DNA of 64,000 bases from Megascapheus bottae (GCA_024803745.1 JANJXV010000013.1:186001-250000); one strand, 5' to 3'. Positions 30,900-41,661 are shown, counted from the stretch's first letter. Program-made: numbers and translations. The notes: generated from the letters alone by a model not told the origin.

Positions 30900-31347
30900 A
30901 TATAGTAGGTGCCAGTGGCTCACGACTGCCATCCTAGCTACTCAGGAGGCTGAGTTCTGAGGATCACGGTTCAAAGGCAGCTTAGGAAGAAAAGTCCTGG
31001 TGAGATTTTTTTTTTGCCAGTCCTGGGCTTGAGCTCAGGGCCTGAGCACTGTCCTTGGACTTTCTCAAAGCTAGAGCTCTACCACTTGAGCCTCAGCACC
31101 ACTTTCTGCTTTTTTCTATGTATGTGGTACCGAGGAATCGAACCCGGGTCTTCATGTATGCTAGGCAAGCACTTTAACCACTAGGCCAAACTCCCGGCCC
31201 CAGCTGGTGAGATTTTTATCTCCAATAAACCACTCAAAGAATGGAAGTGGCGCTGTGGCTCGAGGTATAGAGCATTAGCCTTGAGCATAAAGAGGCTCAG
31301 GGACAGCACCCAGGTGCTTAGTTCGTGCCCCCCAATCGACAAATGGA
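30900..31347 (+). mobile_element. B1-Geo SINE split by an IDL-Geo
   Basis: First half at 30900-31009 (GTGCCAGTGGCTCACGACTG). It resumes at 31203 with TGGTGAGATTTTTATCTCC and the Geo half (GGAAGTGGCGCTGTGGCTCG). The site TGGTGAGATTTT is duplicated around the insert. Confidence 0.93.
31010..31202 (-). mobile_element. IDL-Geo SINE nested in B1-Geo
   Basis: T-run/GCCAGTCCTGGGCTTGAG to CCAAACTCCCGGCCCC; complete and close to the family consensus. Confidence 0.95.
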
Positions 31348-31364
31348 TCTTCACGCATTATAGC

Positions 31365-31564
31365 TGGGTGCTGGTGGCTTATGCCTGTCATGCTAGCTAC
31401 TCAGAAGGCTGTTACTGAGGATCTCAGTTCGAAGCCAGCTTGGGCAGGAGAGTTCATGTTTATTTACAATAAACTACTGGAGAAAAAAGCCAGAAGTGGA
31501 ACAAATGGCAGAGCATCTGCCCTGAGTAGAAGAAGCTCTGGGACAGGGTTCAGGCTCTGAGTTC

Positions 31565-31608
<44 letters not shown>
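31365..31608 (+). mobile_element. B1-Geo SINE ending in (CA)n
   Basis: AGCTGGGTGCTGGTGGCTTA start, shortened Geo half, (CA)n at 31567-31608. Confidence 0.9.
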
Positions 31609-31609
<1 letters not shown>

Positions 31610-32118
31610 ACTTTGTCTCCCTGTGTGCCATCTGGATTTAGTAAAGGGTGCTGGTAGCCACCAGTTTGGGTTTTGGGGGCAGAATTTCCAGCTGCTGTCT
31701 TCCACTCTGGATTCCCCAATCAGTAAGCCACTATTTATTCCATATCCCTTTACCCCCCATATCTACAGTCCCTTTCCTATTCTCGTCTCCTCCAGTCCCC
31801 AAAGAAGGCTCACAGGCAGGAGGCTGTGGAGGTCATAGTCCAAGCACTCTGGTAGCAATATTTCTAGTTTGAGAAACACCACGTAGCAGGCAATGTGGTT
31901 TGTTCAGGAATCTTGGGCTCATTTTGTTCCTTCAGTGTTCTGTCTTTCTGGCGCTGGTCCTTTGGCCATGCTCAGACCTTGGAAAGCAGATTAGGTTTTG
32001 GTATTTGTTGTGAATTGTATACAAGTGTACAATGGGAATCAAACATCACTGATGTATATCAGCTGAAAAAAAAAGAGAGAGAGAAGAAAAAGAAAAAGGA
32101 AAAGAGAGGAACTTGAGG
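31609..32118. other. Unique sequence, no gene seen
   Basis: Short overlapping frames without domains. An A/G-rich run lies at 32070-32105. Confidence 0.4.
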
Positions 32119-32493
32119 CAGGAGTCCAGGGCGCATGCTGTCATTCTAGATACTCAGGAGGCCAAGATGTGAAGATTGCAATTGAAAGCCCGGCAGACAA
32201 CTCGGAGAGGCGCTTATCTACAATCAACCAGCAAAAAGCCAGAAGTTCAAGTGGAAGAGTACTAGTCTTGAGTGAAAAGCTCAGGGAGAGAATCCAGGTC
32301 CTGAGTTCAAGACCCAGGATAGACACACACATGGATACAGACACAGACATTTATACAGACACAGACACAGACACACAGACACACACAGAGACAGACAGAC
32401 ACACGCACAGACACAGACACACAGACAGACAGACACACAGACACACACAGACAGACACACACAGACACAGACACAGACACAGACACAGACACA

Positions 32494-32540
<47 letters not shown>
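32119..32540 (+). mobile_element. B1-Geo SINE with a 220-bp CA/CAGA tail
   Basis: SINE body at 32119-32322 (CATGCTGTCATTCTAGATAC … GTTCAAGACCCAGGATAG). The tail is (ACACAG)n changing into pure (AC)n up to 32540. Frames on both strands inside the tail are artefacts. Confidence 0.92.
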
Positions 32541-32584
32541 GACCAAAAGAGCTGCAGCTCCTGTGGTCTGCTACCCTGGAACAA

Positions 32585-32662
32585 AGGAGGAGGAGGAGGA
32601 GGAGGAGGAGGAGGGGGAGGAGGAGGAGGAGAAGAAGGAAGAAGAAGAGGAAAAGAAAGGTC
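32585..32662 (+). repeat. (GGA)n/(GAA)n tract
   Basis: GGAGGA repeats grading into GAAGAA. Confidence 0.93.
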
Positions 32663-32905
32663 TTTAATCAGGAGGAGATTCAGAAGGAGCCCATCCTGTA
32701 AAAACCGCCTTCAGAGAGGATTCCCTTTGATTCTACTTTGGGGATTCTATTAACTCACTTAAATGTCACCAATACTTCTGATCTAACTGTGACAGCCTTG
32801 GAGGGCCTGGTATCAAAGAGATGCCAGGCAGACGGTATAGGCTAAGTGGGTGAAAGCCAACACTGGCTACTGGAAGCTCCCTGCCCTTGGAGTGGGGGAA
32901 GTTAG
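32663..32905. other. Unique spacer
   Basis: No repeat or gene recognised. Confidence 0.4.
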
Positions 32906-32906
32906 G

Positions 32907-32907
<1 letters not shown>

Positions 32908-32954
<47 letters not shown>

Positions 32955-33340
32955 CATACAAGGGCTTGAACTCAGGGCCTGGATGCTATCCTTTGCTCAT
33001 GGCTTCTGCTCTACCATTTGAGCCACAGCTCCATTTCTGGCTTTTGTTTTTTTGCCGGTCCTAGAGCTTGAACTCAGGGCCTGAACACTGTCCTTGAGGT
33101 TTCTTAGGGCTAGAGCTCTACCACTTGATCCACAGCGATGCTTCCAGCTTTTTCTACGTATGTGGTACTGAGGAATCGAACCCAGGGCCAAACTCCAGAC
33201 CTACTTCTGGCTTTTTGCTGATGACTTAGAGATGAGTCACATGGATTTTCCTGCCCCAGTTGGGTTTGAACCACAACCCTCAGCCCTCAGCTTCCTCAAT
33301 AGCTAGGATTGCAGGTGTGAGCCACTGGTGTCTGGCTCCA
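32908..33340 (-). mobile_element. B1-Geo SINE with (GT)n tail, split by an IDL-Geo
   Basis: Minus orientation. (GT)n at 32908-32953 is its 3' tail, the Geo half is at 32955-33046, and the rest is at 33204-33340 (GTTTGAACCACAACCCTCAG … CACTGGTGTCTGGC). The insert at the A-rich linker duplicates TTCTGGCTTTT (33035-33045 and 33205-33215). Confidence 0.92.
33047..33203 (-). mobile_element. IDL-Geo SINE nested in B1-Geo, internally deleted
   Basis: GCCGGTCCTAGAGCTTGAAC to GGGCCAAACTCCAGACC. About 40 bases of the tRNA-like half, between the GAATCGAACCC B-box and the GGCCAAAC 5' end, are missing. Confidence 0.9.
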
Positions 33341-33727
33341 ACTCCTCCTCCTCCTTCCTTTTGTTTCCTCCTCCTCTTCTCCCTTCTCTCCCCCCCCACT
33401 TACTCCTCTCTTTCATCTTCTTTTTCTTCTAGTTTTGGTGGCACGGGCTCAAGGGATAAAATATCTGCTTAGGCAAGCTGAGTTCAAGTCCTGGTACTGA
33501 AAAACAAGATTCCAGCATCTTCTAGATGGTTTTTCTGAGGTGTCTCACAAGGGTCTCATCCCAGCTCAAGTAGCCTGCATTGAGCTCACAGGAAAGGTTC
33601 ATATATGCCTTCTGTTTACATTTGGATTTGTTCCTAAAAGATCCACGTGTGTTAAGGGCTTGGTCCCCAGAGGGGACCTCTGGAAAATGTACGAGTTTTG
33701 ATGAAGCAAGGCCCCATGGGAGGTTTC
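33341..33727. other. Pyrimidine-rich run, then unique sequence
   Basis: CT-rich tract at 33340-33432, then DNA without a recognised element. Confidence 0.5.
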
Positions 33728-33915
33728 TTTTGCTTGGCCGATCGTGGGGCTTGAATTCTAGGCCTGGTTGCTTCATTTGCTCAAGGCTAACCCTCTACCA
33801 CTTGAGCCATAGCACCACTTCTGGCCTTTTCTGTGTACTTGGTACTGAAGAATCGAACCCAGGGCTTTATGCATGCTAGGCAAGCATTTACCACTGAGTC
33901 ACATTCCCAGTTCTC
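33728..33915 (-). mobile_element. IDL-Geo SINE, diverged
   Basis: TCTACCACTTGAGCCATAGC, GGTACTGAAGAATCGAACCC and ATGCTAGGCAAGCATTTACC. More mutated than most copies. Confidence 0.88.
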
Positions 33916-34312
33916 TGGCAGCAATTTTAAGCAGTAGCAGCAGCAAAACTGTGGAAGGCTTCCCTAAATATCCATAGTGTTTCAGCTGCACTTACAGGAG
34001 AATGCTCTGGGATTCCCTTCAGCTACTAGAACAAGATCCTCCTTACAGGGGGGTTGGCACTGGGGGGTACCAGGCTGCGTATTGGAGCAGTGTGTCACCT
34101 TATAATGTCCCTATGCATATTTATAACCAGTTTCCTATATTTGATTCCTATTCATGAAATACAGTTAGTTTCTGATCCTGAGTGTTACTGGGCTTCCTAA
34201 TTCTTTGTCCCCCAGATTTATTTTGTGTTCTTCATCTTGATCAATCTCGACTTTCCAGCTTCCCAGAATTCTCTTCCTCCATGCCTACTTTCTCTTCAAA
34301 AGTGCATTTCTT
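33916..34312. other. Unique sequence, no gene seen
   Basis: A (CAG)-like run near 33933-33945. Nothing else recognised. Confidence 0.4.
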
Positions 34313-34830
34313 GAAGTCAGGCACAGTGGCTCACGTCTGCAATCCTAGCTACTCAAGATGCTGAAGAGCAAGGTTTGAAGACCACCAGGTGGAAAAGTCT
34401 GTGAAAATCTTATCTTCATTTAACCAGCAAAAAAAAGAGCTGAAAGTGGAGCTCTGGTTCAAGTGGTAGAGAACCACCCTTGAGGATGAATAAGCTAGAA
34501 GAGAATGTGAGGCCCTGAGTTTCTAGTCTCCGTACTAGCACAAAACAACAACAACAACAAAAATCAAGAGTTCTCTTGTACAGACCCAGGCATTGCAGGC
34601 TCACGCCTGTAATCCTAGCTACTCAGGAGGCTGAGATCTGAGGATCACAGTTCAAAGCCAACCGAGGCAAGAAAGTCCATGAGACTCTTCTCTCCAATAA
34701 ACTACCCAGAAAAAGCCAGAAATGGCTCTGTGGCTCAAGTGGTGGCCTTGAGTACCAGGAGGCTCTGGGAAGTGCCTGAGCCCAGAGTTCAAGCCCCAGG
34801 ACGGGCCAATCCATCCATCCATCAATCAAA
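34313..34830 (+). mobile_element. Two consecutive B1-Geo SINEs
   Basis: 34313-34562 (AGGCACAGTGGCTCACGTCT, (AAC)n tail) and 34588-34830 (GCATTGCAGGCTCACGCCTG, (ATCC)n/(ATCA)n tail). Confidence 0.9.
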
Positions 34831-34884
34831 AGAATTCTCTTGTACAATCACTAATTTGCCTTTGCCTTTGGGGATCTGCAAATA

Positions 34885-35095
34885 AAAATCATAGCTAATA
34901 TTTATGGAGACCTTTCCTTGTGTCTGGCATTCTATTTCAGTTATATTTCTTTATTCCTCTCAAAGATTAGGTGAGGCAGGTAATATTACTCCCATCATTT
35001 TGCCTGCAGAAAATGGGGACTGGAACAGTAAAGTTAAGTCATTTGAGCACACAGCTAGAACCGGTTGAACCACAATTTGAATCAAAGCCATCCAA
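34885..35095 (+). mobile_element. MIR element
   Basis: GCTAATATTTATGGAGACCT, GTGTCTGGCATTCTATTTC, GGTGAGGCAGGTAATATTAC, GTTAAGTCATTTGAGCACACAG and a closing GAATCAAAGCCATCC follow the MIR consensus order over about 200 bp. Ancient, shared across mammals. Confidence 0.8.
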
Positions 35096-35317
35096 TGAAA
35101 GAACTCTTGTTTTATACCAATAAACTCTATTGCCTGGTAACACATTAAGTATGCACTTCAATTATAAAGATGCATTCTATTTTCAGAAGCATCACGCCTA
35201 CACCATTCTAAAAAATAAAAAATATGTATATATATATATATATATATAAATGTTCGTGCTTTTCACTCTGGAAATTTGCTAGCAAGGCACCACTAGCAAA
35301 GAAAAAAATAAAAATAA
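35096..35317. other. Unique AT-rich spacer
   Basis: (TA)n at 35225-35249 and (AAAAT)n near 35306-35320. Confidence 0.5.
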
Positions 35318-35462
35318 AAATGAGGAAGTCAGGGGTGGGGTTGGGGGGAGGGAAATGGGGACCAAGACATGAGAAAGGGTATCAATGTATGTGAATTAAT
35401 GCACCTCCTATCTGGCAAATATAATGTAACCCTTCTATTAATTACAATAAAAAATATATGAA
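35318..35462 (+). mobile_element. L1 3'UTR fragment with A-tail
   Basis: G-rich tract, GGACCAAGACATGAGAAAGG, GTATCAATGTATGTGAATTA, TATCTGGCAAATATAATGTA and TTACAATAAAAAATATATGA: an extremely 5'-truncated insert of the same young L1 family. Confidence 0.9.
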
Positions 35463-35534
35463 AAAAATGATGAAGTCATTTTTTTAAGCCTAGAACCAAG
35501 TTTTCTCTTAAGCAAAAAATATTTATTTACTTTG

Positions 35535-35748
35535 TCCTGATGGATCATGACAAAACTTAGCTATATAGAAGGCTGAAATCTAAGGATTGTGGTTTGAAGC
35601 CAGCTTGGGTAGGAAAGTCCATGACACTCTTATGTCCAATTGATGAGCAAAAAGCTGGAAGAAGAGCTGTGGCTGAAATGGTGGCCTTGAGCAAAAATGT
35701 CAGAATGCAAAGCCATGCGTTCAAGCCCTAGTACTGTGTACAAATAAA
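35535..35748 (+). mobile_element. B1-Geo SINE, degenerate
   Basis: GGCTGAAATCTAAGGATTGTGG, GTTTGAAGCCAGCTTGGG, AAGAGCTGTGGCTGAAATGG. Confidence 0.8.
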
Positions 35749-35867
35749 TTATTTTTACTAAATAGTCCCTGAAATCCCCATCATTCTATCTACTTACATT
35801 TGGATATCTTAGCCCCAAAGAGCTCTGTAAAAGGGTGAACAAATTACATAGTATAAGAGTATGGAAA

Positions 35868-36226
35868 GAGGGCTGGGAATGAGGATTAACGGTAGAGTGC
35901 TTGCCTAGTTTGCATGAAGTCCTGGGTTCAATTCCTCAGTACCTCCTCCTCCTCCTCTTCTTCTTCTTCCTCCTCCTCCCCCTCCTCCTCTCCCTCCTCC
36001 TCTCCCTCCTCCCCCTCCCCTCTCCTCTTCCTTCCCCCCTCCTCCCCGTTCTTCTTCTTCTTCTTGCTTAAGGCTGGTGCTGCACCCCTTGAGCCATGCC
36101 TGTCTACTGCTGTCTCGTTAGTTCATTGGAGATCAGTCTCTCAGATTTTTCTACTTGGGTTAGCTCTGAACTATGATCCTCCATCTCAGCCCTCTGCGTA
36201 GCAAGTGAACCACCAGTCTGGCTCTC
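35868..36226. mobile_element. IDL monomer, (CCT)n tract and inverted B1-Geo
   Basis: IDL left half (plus) at 35868-35942 ends CAGTACC and passes into (TCC)n/(TTC)n at 35941-36066. The tract continues into a minus-oriented B1-Geo at 36067-36226 (GCTTAAGGCTGGTGCTGCAC … GAACCACCAGTCTGGC). The tract is the fused boundary of two SINEs. Confidence 0.8.
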
Positions 36227-36624
36227 TCTTCGTCTTCTTACAGAACTCAGGGCCTCACCTAATACCCACATGCACGCAATCACTGTACCTTCAAATCCCA
36301 CCTCCAAACACCCTCCACAGGAATCTAGAGATGATTTGCTGGCATGGGAACTGTTTTATTTTTGAGTGTGGGGTGGGATAGAGTCAGAGAGGGAGGCGCA
36401 ATTAGGATAAAATCAAGCTGCCCCTCTCACGGTTGTTTGTGACTTGAGAGAATGAAAGCAGGGGCTTAGCACAAAGTCAAAATACATTCTTGGTATGGAC
36501 TCACTATTGGAGGCGGGGGGTGGGGGAAGGGGGAGAAAGGAGGAGGATTATGGGAGAAAATTGCCCCAGATACACCCCCACCCCTAGGAAGATAGCATAA
36601 CATCAGAAACAGGATGGGTGGGCA
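36227..36624. other. Unique sequence, no gene seen
   Basis: A short G-rich run near 36510-36545. The minus-strand frame at 36466-36831 crosses a SINE and is not a gene. Confidence 0.4.
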
Positions 36625-36772
36625 GGAATGGGGCCTAGTGGTAGACTGCTTGCCTAGCACACATGAAGCCCTGGGTTCGATTCCTTGGTACACAGAAAAC
36701 TCAGAAATGGGACTGTGGATCAAGGGGCAGAGCGCTAGCCTTGAGCAAAAGGAGCTCAGGGACACTGGGCAA
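36625..36772 (+). mobile_element. IDL-Geo SINE, 3'-truncated
   Basis: GGCCTAGTGGTAGACTGCTTG, GGGTTCGATTCCTTGGTAC; ends inside Geo at about GGGACACTGGGC. Confidence 0.9.
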
Positions 36773-36964
36773 AAAGACAAACCCACATTTTCTGACTTTG
36801 TAACTGCCCTGTTCCTGTAGCTGTTACACAAGTCATTTCTATCAGGACTTGTTTTTCTGCAGGATTCTGTGGCAAACCATGGTATGCCATCCTATCTGGA
36901 AGGTGAATTGTTCTTTTTCCCAGCAATATCCAAATTGCAGATCTTACCTGTCTTCTGTCACTTG

Positions 36965-37216
36965 GATGAGTGGAATGATGGATGAATGGATGGATGAATG
37001 AATGGGGGGGATGGAAAGATGAACGATTGGATGGATGGATGAATGGATGGATGAATGAATGAATGGATGAATGTCTAGATGGATGGATGGAAGGATGAAT
37101 GAATGAATGAATGAATGGAGGAATGTCAAGATGGACGAATGAATGGATGAAGGGATGGAGGAATCAGTGGATGGATGAATGGATGAATGTTTGGATGAAT
37201 GAATGGATGAAACGAT
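36965..37216 (+). repeat. (GGAT)n/(GAAT)n tetranucleotide array
   Basis: 250 bp of ATGG/ATGA units with point variation. The Ser/Ile/His-rich minus-strand frame is an artefact. Confidence 0.93.
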
Positions 37217-37484
37217 GGTGACTTTATTTGGATAACTTTTATTGCTACTGTCATTGTGCCTCATGTACATGAAACGTCATAAGTGTAATAGTATAGAATA
37301 TATAGGGTTCAGTAATATTTTCAGTGTTACCTATCCATTCTGGGTCTTGACATGTGACCTAATGGATAAGGAGGGAATATTGCTTTATGACAAAAGACTG
37401 CATTATGTTCACTTGGAATAGAGGGATGGTCCAGCTACATCATAAAGAGCAATAGTGTCAACTTACATGCATAGATCTCTTTGT
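37217..37484. other. Unique spacer
   Basis: No element recognised. Confidence 0.4.
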
Positions 37485-37782
37485 GTCTGTCTCTTCTCTC
37501 TCTCCTCTCTCTCCTCTCTCCTCTCTCTCTCTGTTTCTCTCTGTTGGTTGTAGGGCTTGAACTCAGGGGCCTGGGCAATGTCTTCCTTGTGCTCAAGACT
37601 AGTGCTTTACCACTTGAGCAACAGCGTCACTTCTGGTTTTTGCTTTTGGTTTGTAGACTGATTCACTGGAATGATAAGAGTCTCACAGACTTGTCTGCCT
37701 GGCCTGGCTTCAAACTGCAGTCCTCAGATCTCAGCCTTCTGAGTAGCTAGGATGACAGACATGACCCACCAACATCCAACCC
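37485..37782 (-). mobile_element. B1-Geo SINE with (CT)n tail
   Basis: (CT)n-rich run at 37485-37545, then GTAGGGCTTGAACTCAGGGG … CTCAGCCTTCTGAGTAGCTA, minus orientation. Confidence 0.88.
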
Positions 37783-37989
37783 CAATCTCTTTGCCAAGGT
37801 CTAGTTTACCCTGACCTGATTGAGAGGTATTTAGAGAAAGAGGGGCTCAAGGGAGAACAAGACAAATTAGTTAAGTTCCAGAGGAATCCATTATGAAATC
37901 AACTATGAAAAAGTTTTCAACATTTAACGTTGAACAACATTCTTGGCTATTCTCTGTCAGTGCTTAAAAAAAAGAAGAAGAAGAAAAGA

Positions 37990-38178
37990 AAGAAGCCTAG
38001 TGGTAGAGTGCTTGCTTAGCATGCACGCATGAAGATCCGGGTTCAATTCCCTAGTACCACATACATAGAAAAAAGCTGGAAATGGTGCTGTGGCTCAAGT
38101 GGTAGAGCACTAGCCTTGAGAAAGCCCAAGGACAGTGCTCAGGCCCTGAGCTCAAGCCCAGGACTGGCAAAAAAAAAC
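37990..38178 (+). mobile_element. IDL-Geo SINE, GCACGCATGAAGATCC variant
   Basis: Starts at GCCTAGTGGTAGAGTGC (first bases missing). It shares with the copy at 27548 the GCATGCACGCATGAAGATCC variant and GGTTCAATTCCCTAGTACC. The two are almost identical through the left half and half of Geo. Confidence 0.93.
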
Positions 38179-38185
38179 AGATGCA

Positions 38186-38428
38186 GGAACAAGCAAGCAC
38201 TGGCAACTCACACCTAGAATTCTAGCTGCTTAAGAGGCAGACTCATATGAGGATTGTGGTTCAAAACTAGTCTGGGCCCACATATATGTGTGAGATTCTT
38301 TTCTCCATTTAACTAGCAAAAAGCCAGAGGTGGAGATGTTGTCTCAAGGGATAGATCCCCAGCCATTTAAAAGAAAAAGCCAAGCAAGAGTGTGGGTCCC
38401 TGAATTCAAGCCTCAAGCCCCAATTCTG

Positions 38429-38465
<37 letters not shown>
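38186..38465 (+). mobile_element. B1-Geo SINE ending in (CA)n
   Basis: CACACCTAGAATTCTAGCTGC, GAGGATTGTGGTTCAAAACTAG, (CA)n at 38431-38464. Confidence 0.88.
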
Positions 38466-38468
<3 letters not shown>

Positions 38469-38788
38469 CTGGTAAAAACCAGATAGTTTTTCAATATCTT
38501 ATCCTTCTGGCCTTTCCTTGAGTTTAAAGTTCTGGAGATACTGTGAACATTTTTCAGAAGGCTAAACCCAGATGGAGAACATAGAGTCAGAGAAGGCCCT
38601 GGATTCCCATGAGCTGTGAACTTGAGGTCCTGGCCTGCCTAGTTTGGGGCTGTGGACAGTCTAATGAGTTCACTTAGGCTGCAACATGTGTTTACTCTCA
38701 TGTGTTTTGGTGATTTCCATCCAAACCAACACTGTCAGGGTGCTGTGCTCACAATGAACCTTGGAAAATTAAAAAAAGAAAAAAAGCC
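38466..38788. other. Unique spacer
   Basis: No element recognised. Confidence 0.4.
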
Positions 38789-38905
38789 AGCTGGGTGCCC
38801 GTGGAAGTGGCGCTATGGTTCAAAATGGTAGAGTACTAGCCTTGATCAAAAGAGCTCAGGGACAGCACCCAGGCCCCGAGTTCAAACCCCACAACTGACG
38901 AAGAA
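38789..38905 (+). mobile_element. B1-Geo SINE with most of the B1 half deleted
   Basis: The first ~15 bases of the B1 half (GCTGGGTGCCCGTGG) are joined directly to the Geo half (AAGTGGCGCTATGGTTCAAA). An internal deletion product. Confidence 0.8.
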
Positions 38906-39384
38906 GAAAAAAAATGAATTTCTGAACAAGTTATGATGATAAGAAAACTTGTCAGAGCTTTATTGCATCAGTTGGCAAGCAGGCAAAAAAGCAGAGGCAA
39001 ATAGAAAAGCAGAGGCACACTCTAACAGATTGTTAGGCAAGAGACACCCTGGGCCCTTTGACAGAAAGAGTTTTGTATGATAAAGGCAGAATCTGACAAA
39101 ATTATGTGCAGCAATGTTTGTCTTGGCTCTTAATCACACTTGGTGTTATACTTGTACCACTCGGGCTCTGTATCTCTGAGAATGACCTGGACTTTAAATA
39201 TAGGACCATTAAGTTTGGGCATTCTTTTTAGAAAAGAATGCATTCAGCTATATATCTTAAAACTCGTGTTTATCCTTGAGATAGAATGAATCCTGCCACA
39301 AATGTTTATCCTTTGAGATAAGCACTTTGTACAGAAAGGAGGCATTTTTTTCCCAAGTATTTGCATCTTCAGGGTACATCATTT
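38906..39384. other. Unique sequence, no gene seen
   Basis: No repeat or gene recognised. Confidence 0.4.
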
Positions 39385-39385
39385 T

Positions 39386-39582
39386 GGGGCTGGGAATGTG
39401 GCCTAGTGGTAGAGTGCTTGCCTAGCATGCATGAAGCCCTGGGTTCGATTCCTCTTTACCACATAAACAGAAAAAGATGGAGGAGGCACTATGGCCCAAA
39501 TGGTAGAATGCTAGCTTTGAGCAAAAACGCTCAGAAACAATGCCCAGGCCCTGAGTTCAAGACCCAAGACTAGCAAAAAAAA
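39386..39582 (+). mobile_element. IDL-Geo SINE
   Basis: GGGGCTGGGAATGTGGCCTAG through AGACTAGCAAAAAAA; complete. Confidence 0.94.
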
Positions 39583-39865
39583 TACACTAGGATATATTGC
39601 TTAAAATTGTTTTGTACTTCATAGTTGATAAAATGAATAGACCTGAGCTTGCTGGATGCCTGTGTCATACTAGGGGCCAGAAACAAAGCCACATGCACAT
39701 TACCACAGTCCCTTAGTCTCAGCCTAAGCAGCCCAGTGTCCCACCCCAAAAGGCTGTGACTCCATCCTCAGACTGAGTGTCTCATCTAGGAGGAGGTCAC
39801 AGAAGGCTGAGCATGGCATTACAGATGGGGGTATAGTGTATGCAGAAATCCACAGTGTGACTCTT
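39583..39865. other. Unique spacer
   Basis: No element recognised. Confidence 0.4.
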
Positions 39866-40102
39866 TTTCTTTTCATTTTTGTTGATTGTGGGCTTTGAAC
39901 TCAGAGCCTAGGTGCTGTCTCTGAGCTCTTTTGTTCAAGGCCAATACCCTAGCATTGGAGCCATAGCTCCACTTCCAGTTTTCTGGTGGTTCACTGGAGA
40001 TAAGAGTCTCATAGGCTTTTTCTACCTGGGCTGGCTTTGAACCATGATCCTCAGATCTCAGCCTCCGAAGTAGCTTGGGTGAGCTACCAGTGCCTTCCTC
40101 TC
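39866..40102 (-). mobile_element. B1-Geo SINE
   Basis: GATTGTGGGCTTTGAACTCAG … CTCAGCCTCCGAAGTAGCTT. Confidence 0.85.
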
Positions 40103-40109
40103 TTCACCA

Positions 40110-40295
40110 GTGCTTGTTATCCAGTTGCTGAAGCAGTGTCCTTATTGTAAGAAAATGGGTCACATACTCAGCTCTCCAAGAGGAAATTCCACCTCTTTTA
40201 TTCTAGGGTGTGAAGATGCCACCTCTGCTGTGTGCCACATGGTTCTGTGTCCCACAAGTCTACGAATCCCAGAGCTGTGTCCTTTCTGCCCATAG
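40110..40295 (+). pseudogene. Possible topoisomerase-III-type zinc-ribbon fragment
   Basis: A 61-codon frame carrying CPYC, then 16 residues, FILGC, SAV, and CPFC 18 residues after SAV. In type IA topoisomerases (TOP3A) a C-terminal zinc finger has the same order, C-P-x-C … F-x-x-C … AV … C-P-x-C, with matching SAV-to-CPxC spacing by my recollection. No upstream or downstream continuation is visible, and a 3-residue gap would be needed. It may be a truncated processed pseudogene or chance. No A-tail or duplication was found. Confidence 0.25.
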
Positions 40296-40869
40296 AGTGC
40301 ATCACACAGAAGAAATCATTAGCCTTCCCAGAGTAGTCCTAACAGCTGTGGGGTGGTGTCATTTCCTGTGAAAAGAGAGGTCAGGAAGTCATCCTAGCTG
40401 CATCCCAGAAATCATCTCTTCAATGAAGCATGGAGGCCTTCTCTCAGACACTCTGAGGATATCTCTGTCAGAGCCTCACCAGGGACCTGCAGTCATGGGC
40501 TCTGCACTGTATACACCCACTACCTAGAACTCCCAAGGAAAATTCTAGGCCAAGGAAGGAGCTGTATCACCTGATGTTAGATTCAGAATAAAGGCACTAA
40601 AGATCATTAGGGAAACATACAATGAGATGGAAATCCAGTGGGTTCAATCCACATTGATCAGCGAGCAGAGAGGTCTGAAATGTGACTCAGAGTCTTATTT
40701 TGGGTTGTCTGGACAATGTGCTGTAGGAGTGAGGGGAAGAAAAATTTGAGTCCATTAGCTAGTGGCCCTATCTGTCTTCCATCATGGGTGGGGAGCTGTG
40801 ACATCCTATTGTCCCCAAAGGGCCCAAAGTAATGGTAAGTCAGCATCCTTAGATAACCTCATCATAATT
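40296..40869. other. Unique sequence, no gene seen
   Basis: Frames on the minus strand (40658-40846) show no domain. Confidence 0.4.
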
Positions 40870-41124
40870 TGATATAGAGTGTCTGCGTTTTTTCCCCTCA
40901 TGCTCATGTATTGAAAGCTTGGTCTCAAGCTCAGGACACTGTTGAGAGAATCTAGAAATTTCAGGAGGTTGGACTGAGGATCTTGGGCATGTGTCTTTGT
41001 CATCTGTCACTTCTTTTCCTCAGCCACAATGTTCCTAGCTATTAGTTCCCTGAGCCATAATCGTACCTCCTTTTATTTTTTTTTAAATTAAGGCATTTTG
41101 TCACAGCAATGAAAGGCTAACACA
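40870..41124 (+). mobile_element. Solo LTR of MaLR/ORR1 type
   Basis: Begins TGATATAGAGTGTCTGCG and ends near TTGTCACAGCAATGAAAGGC-TAACACA. That terminal string is characteristic of rodent MaLR LTRs (ORR1/MT), and the length of about 255 bp fits. No internal region is attached. Confidence 0.7.
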
Positions 41125-41186
41125 CTCTGAACAGTCAGCAGTCCAACTCTATTCCCTGAGTCCAAGAAGCTGCTGACTGTCTACTT

Positions 41187-41362
41187 TTTTTTTACCTCAG
41201 GACATGGGCACTGTCCTTGGACTTTCTCAAGGCTAGAGCTCTACCACTTGAGCCACAGCACCACTTCCAGCTTTTTTCTATGTATGTGGTACCGAGGAAT
41301 CGAACCCGGGTCTTCGTGCATGCTAGGCAAGCACTCTGCCACTAGGCAATACTCCAGCCCCG
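41187..41362 (-). mobile_element. IDL-Geo SINE, slightly deleted Geo end
   Basis: CACTGTCCTTGGACTTTCTC … GAATCGAACCCGGGTCTTCG … CAATACTCCAGCCCC. Confidence 0.92.
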
Positions 41363-41661
41363 AGACTTTTCTTCTGATTGTCTTTTCAGAAGAAAATCCA
41401 CTCTATTCAGTCTAGGGATGCTGAGGACCTCTGGCTTTAAGGCTTTAAGGGCTTTCTCAGGTCACTTTCCATTCTTGGCCTGTAGGAAGTCTTGGACTTC
41501 TCTTCCCTTCCCGCCTGGTGGGGATAGAATGTAATATGGTGAACCCCATATAGATGGAACCCCATATAGATGGAACCCCACCTGTGCAAGGACCTTCCAG
41601 AACTTGTTTTGTCAAAGTCCATTCCTGTATAAGTTTTTCATGATAAGAAATCATCGCAGAT

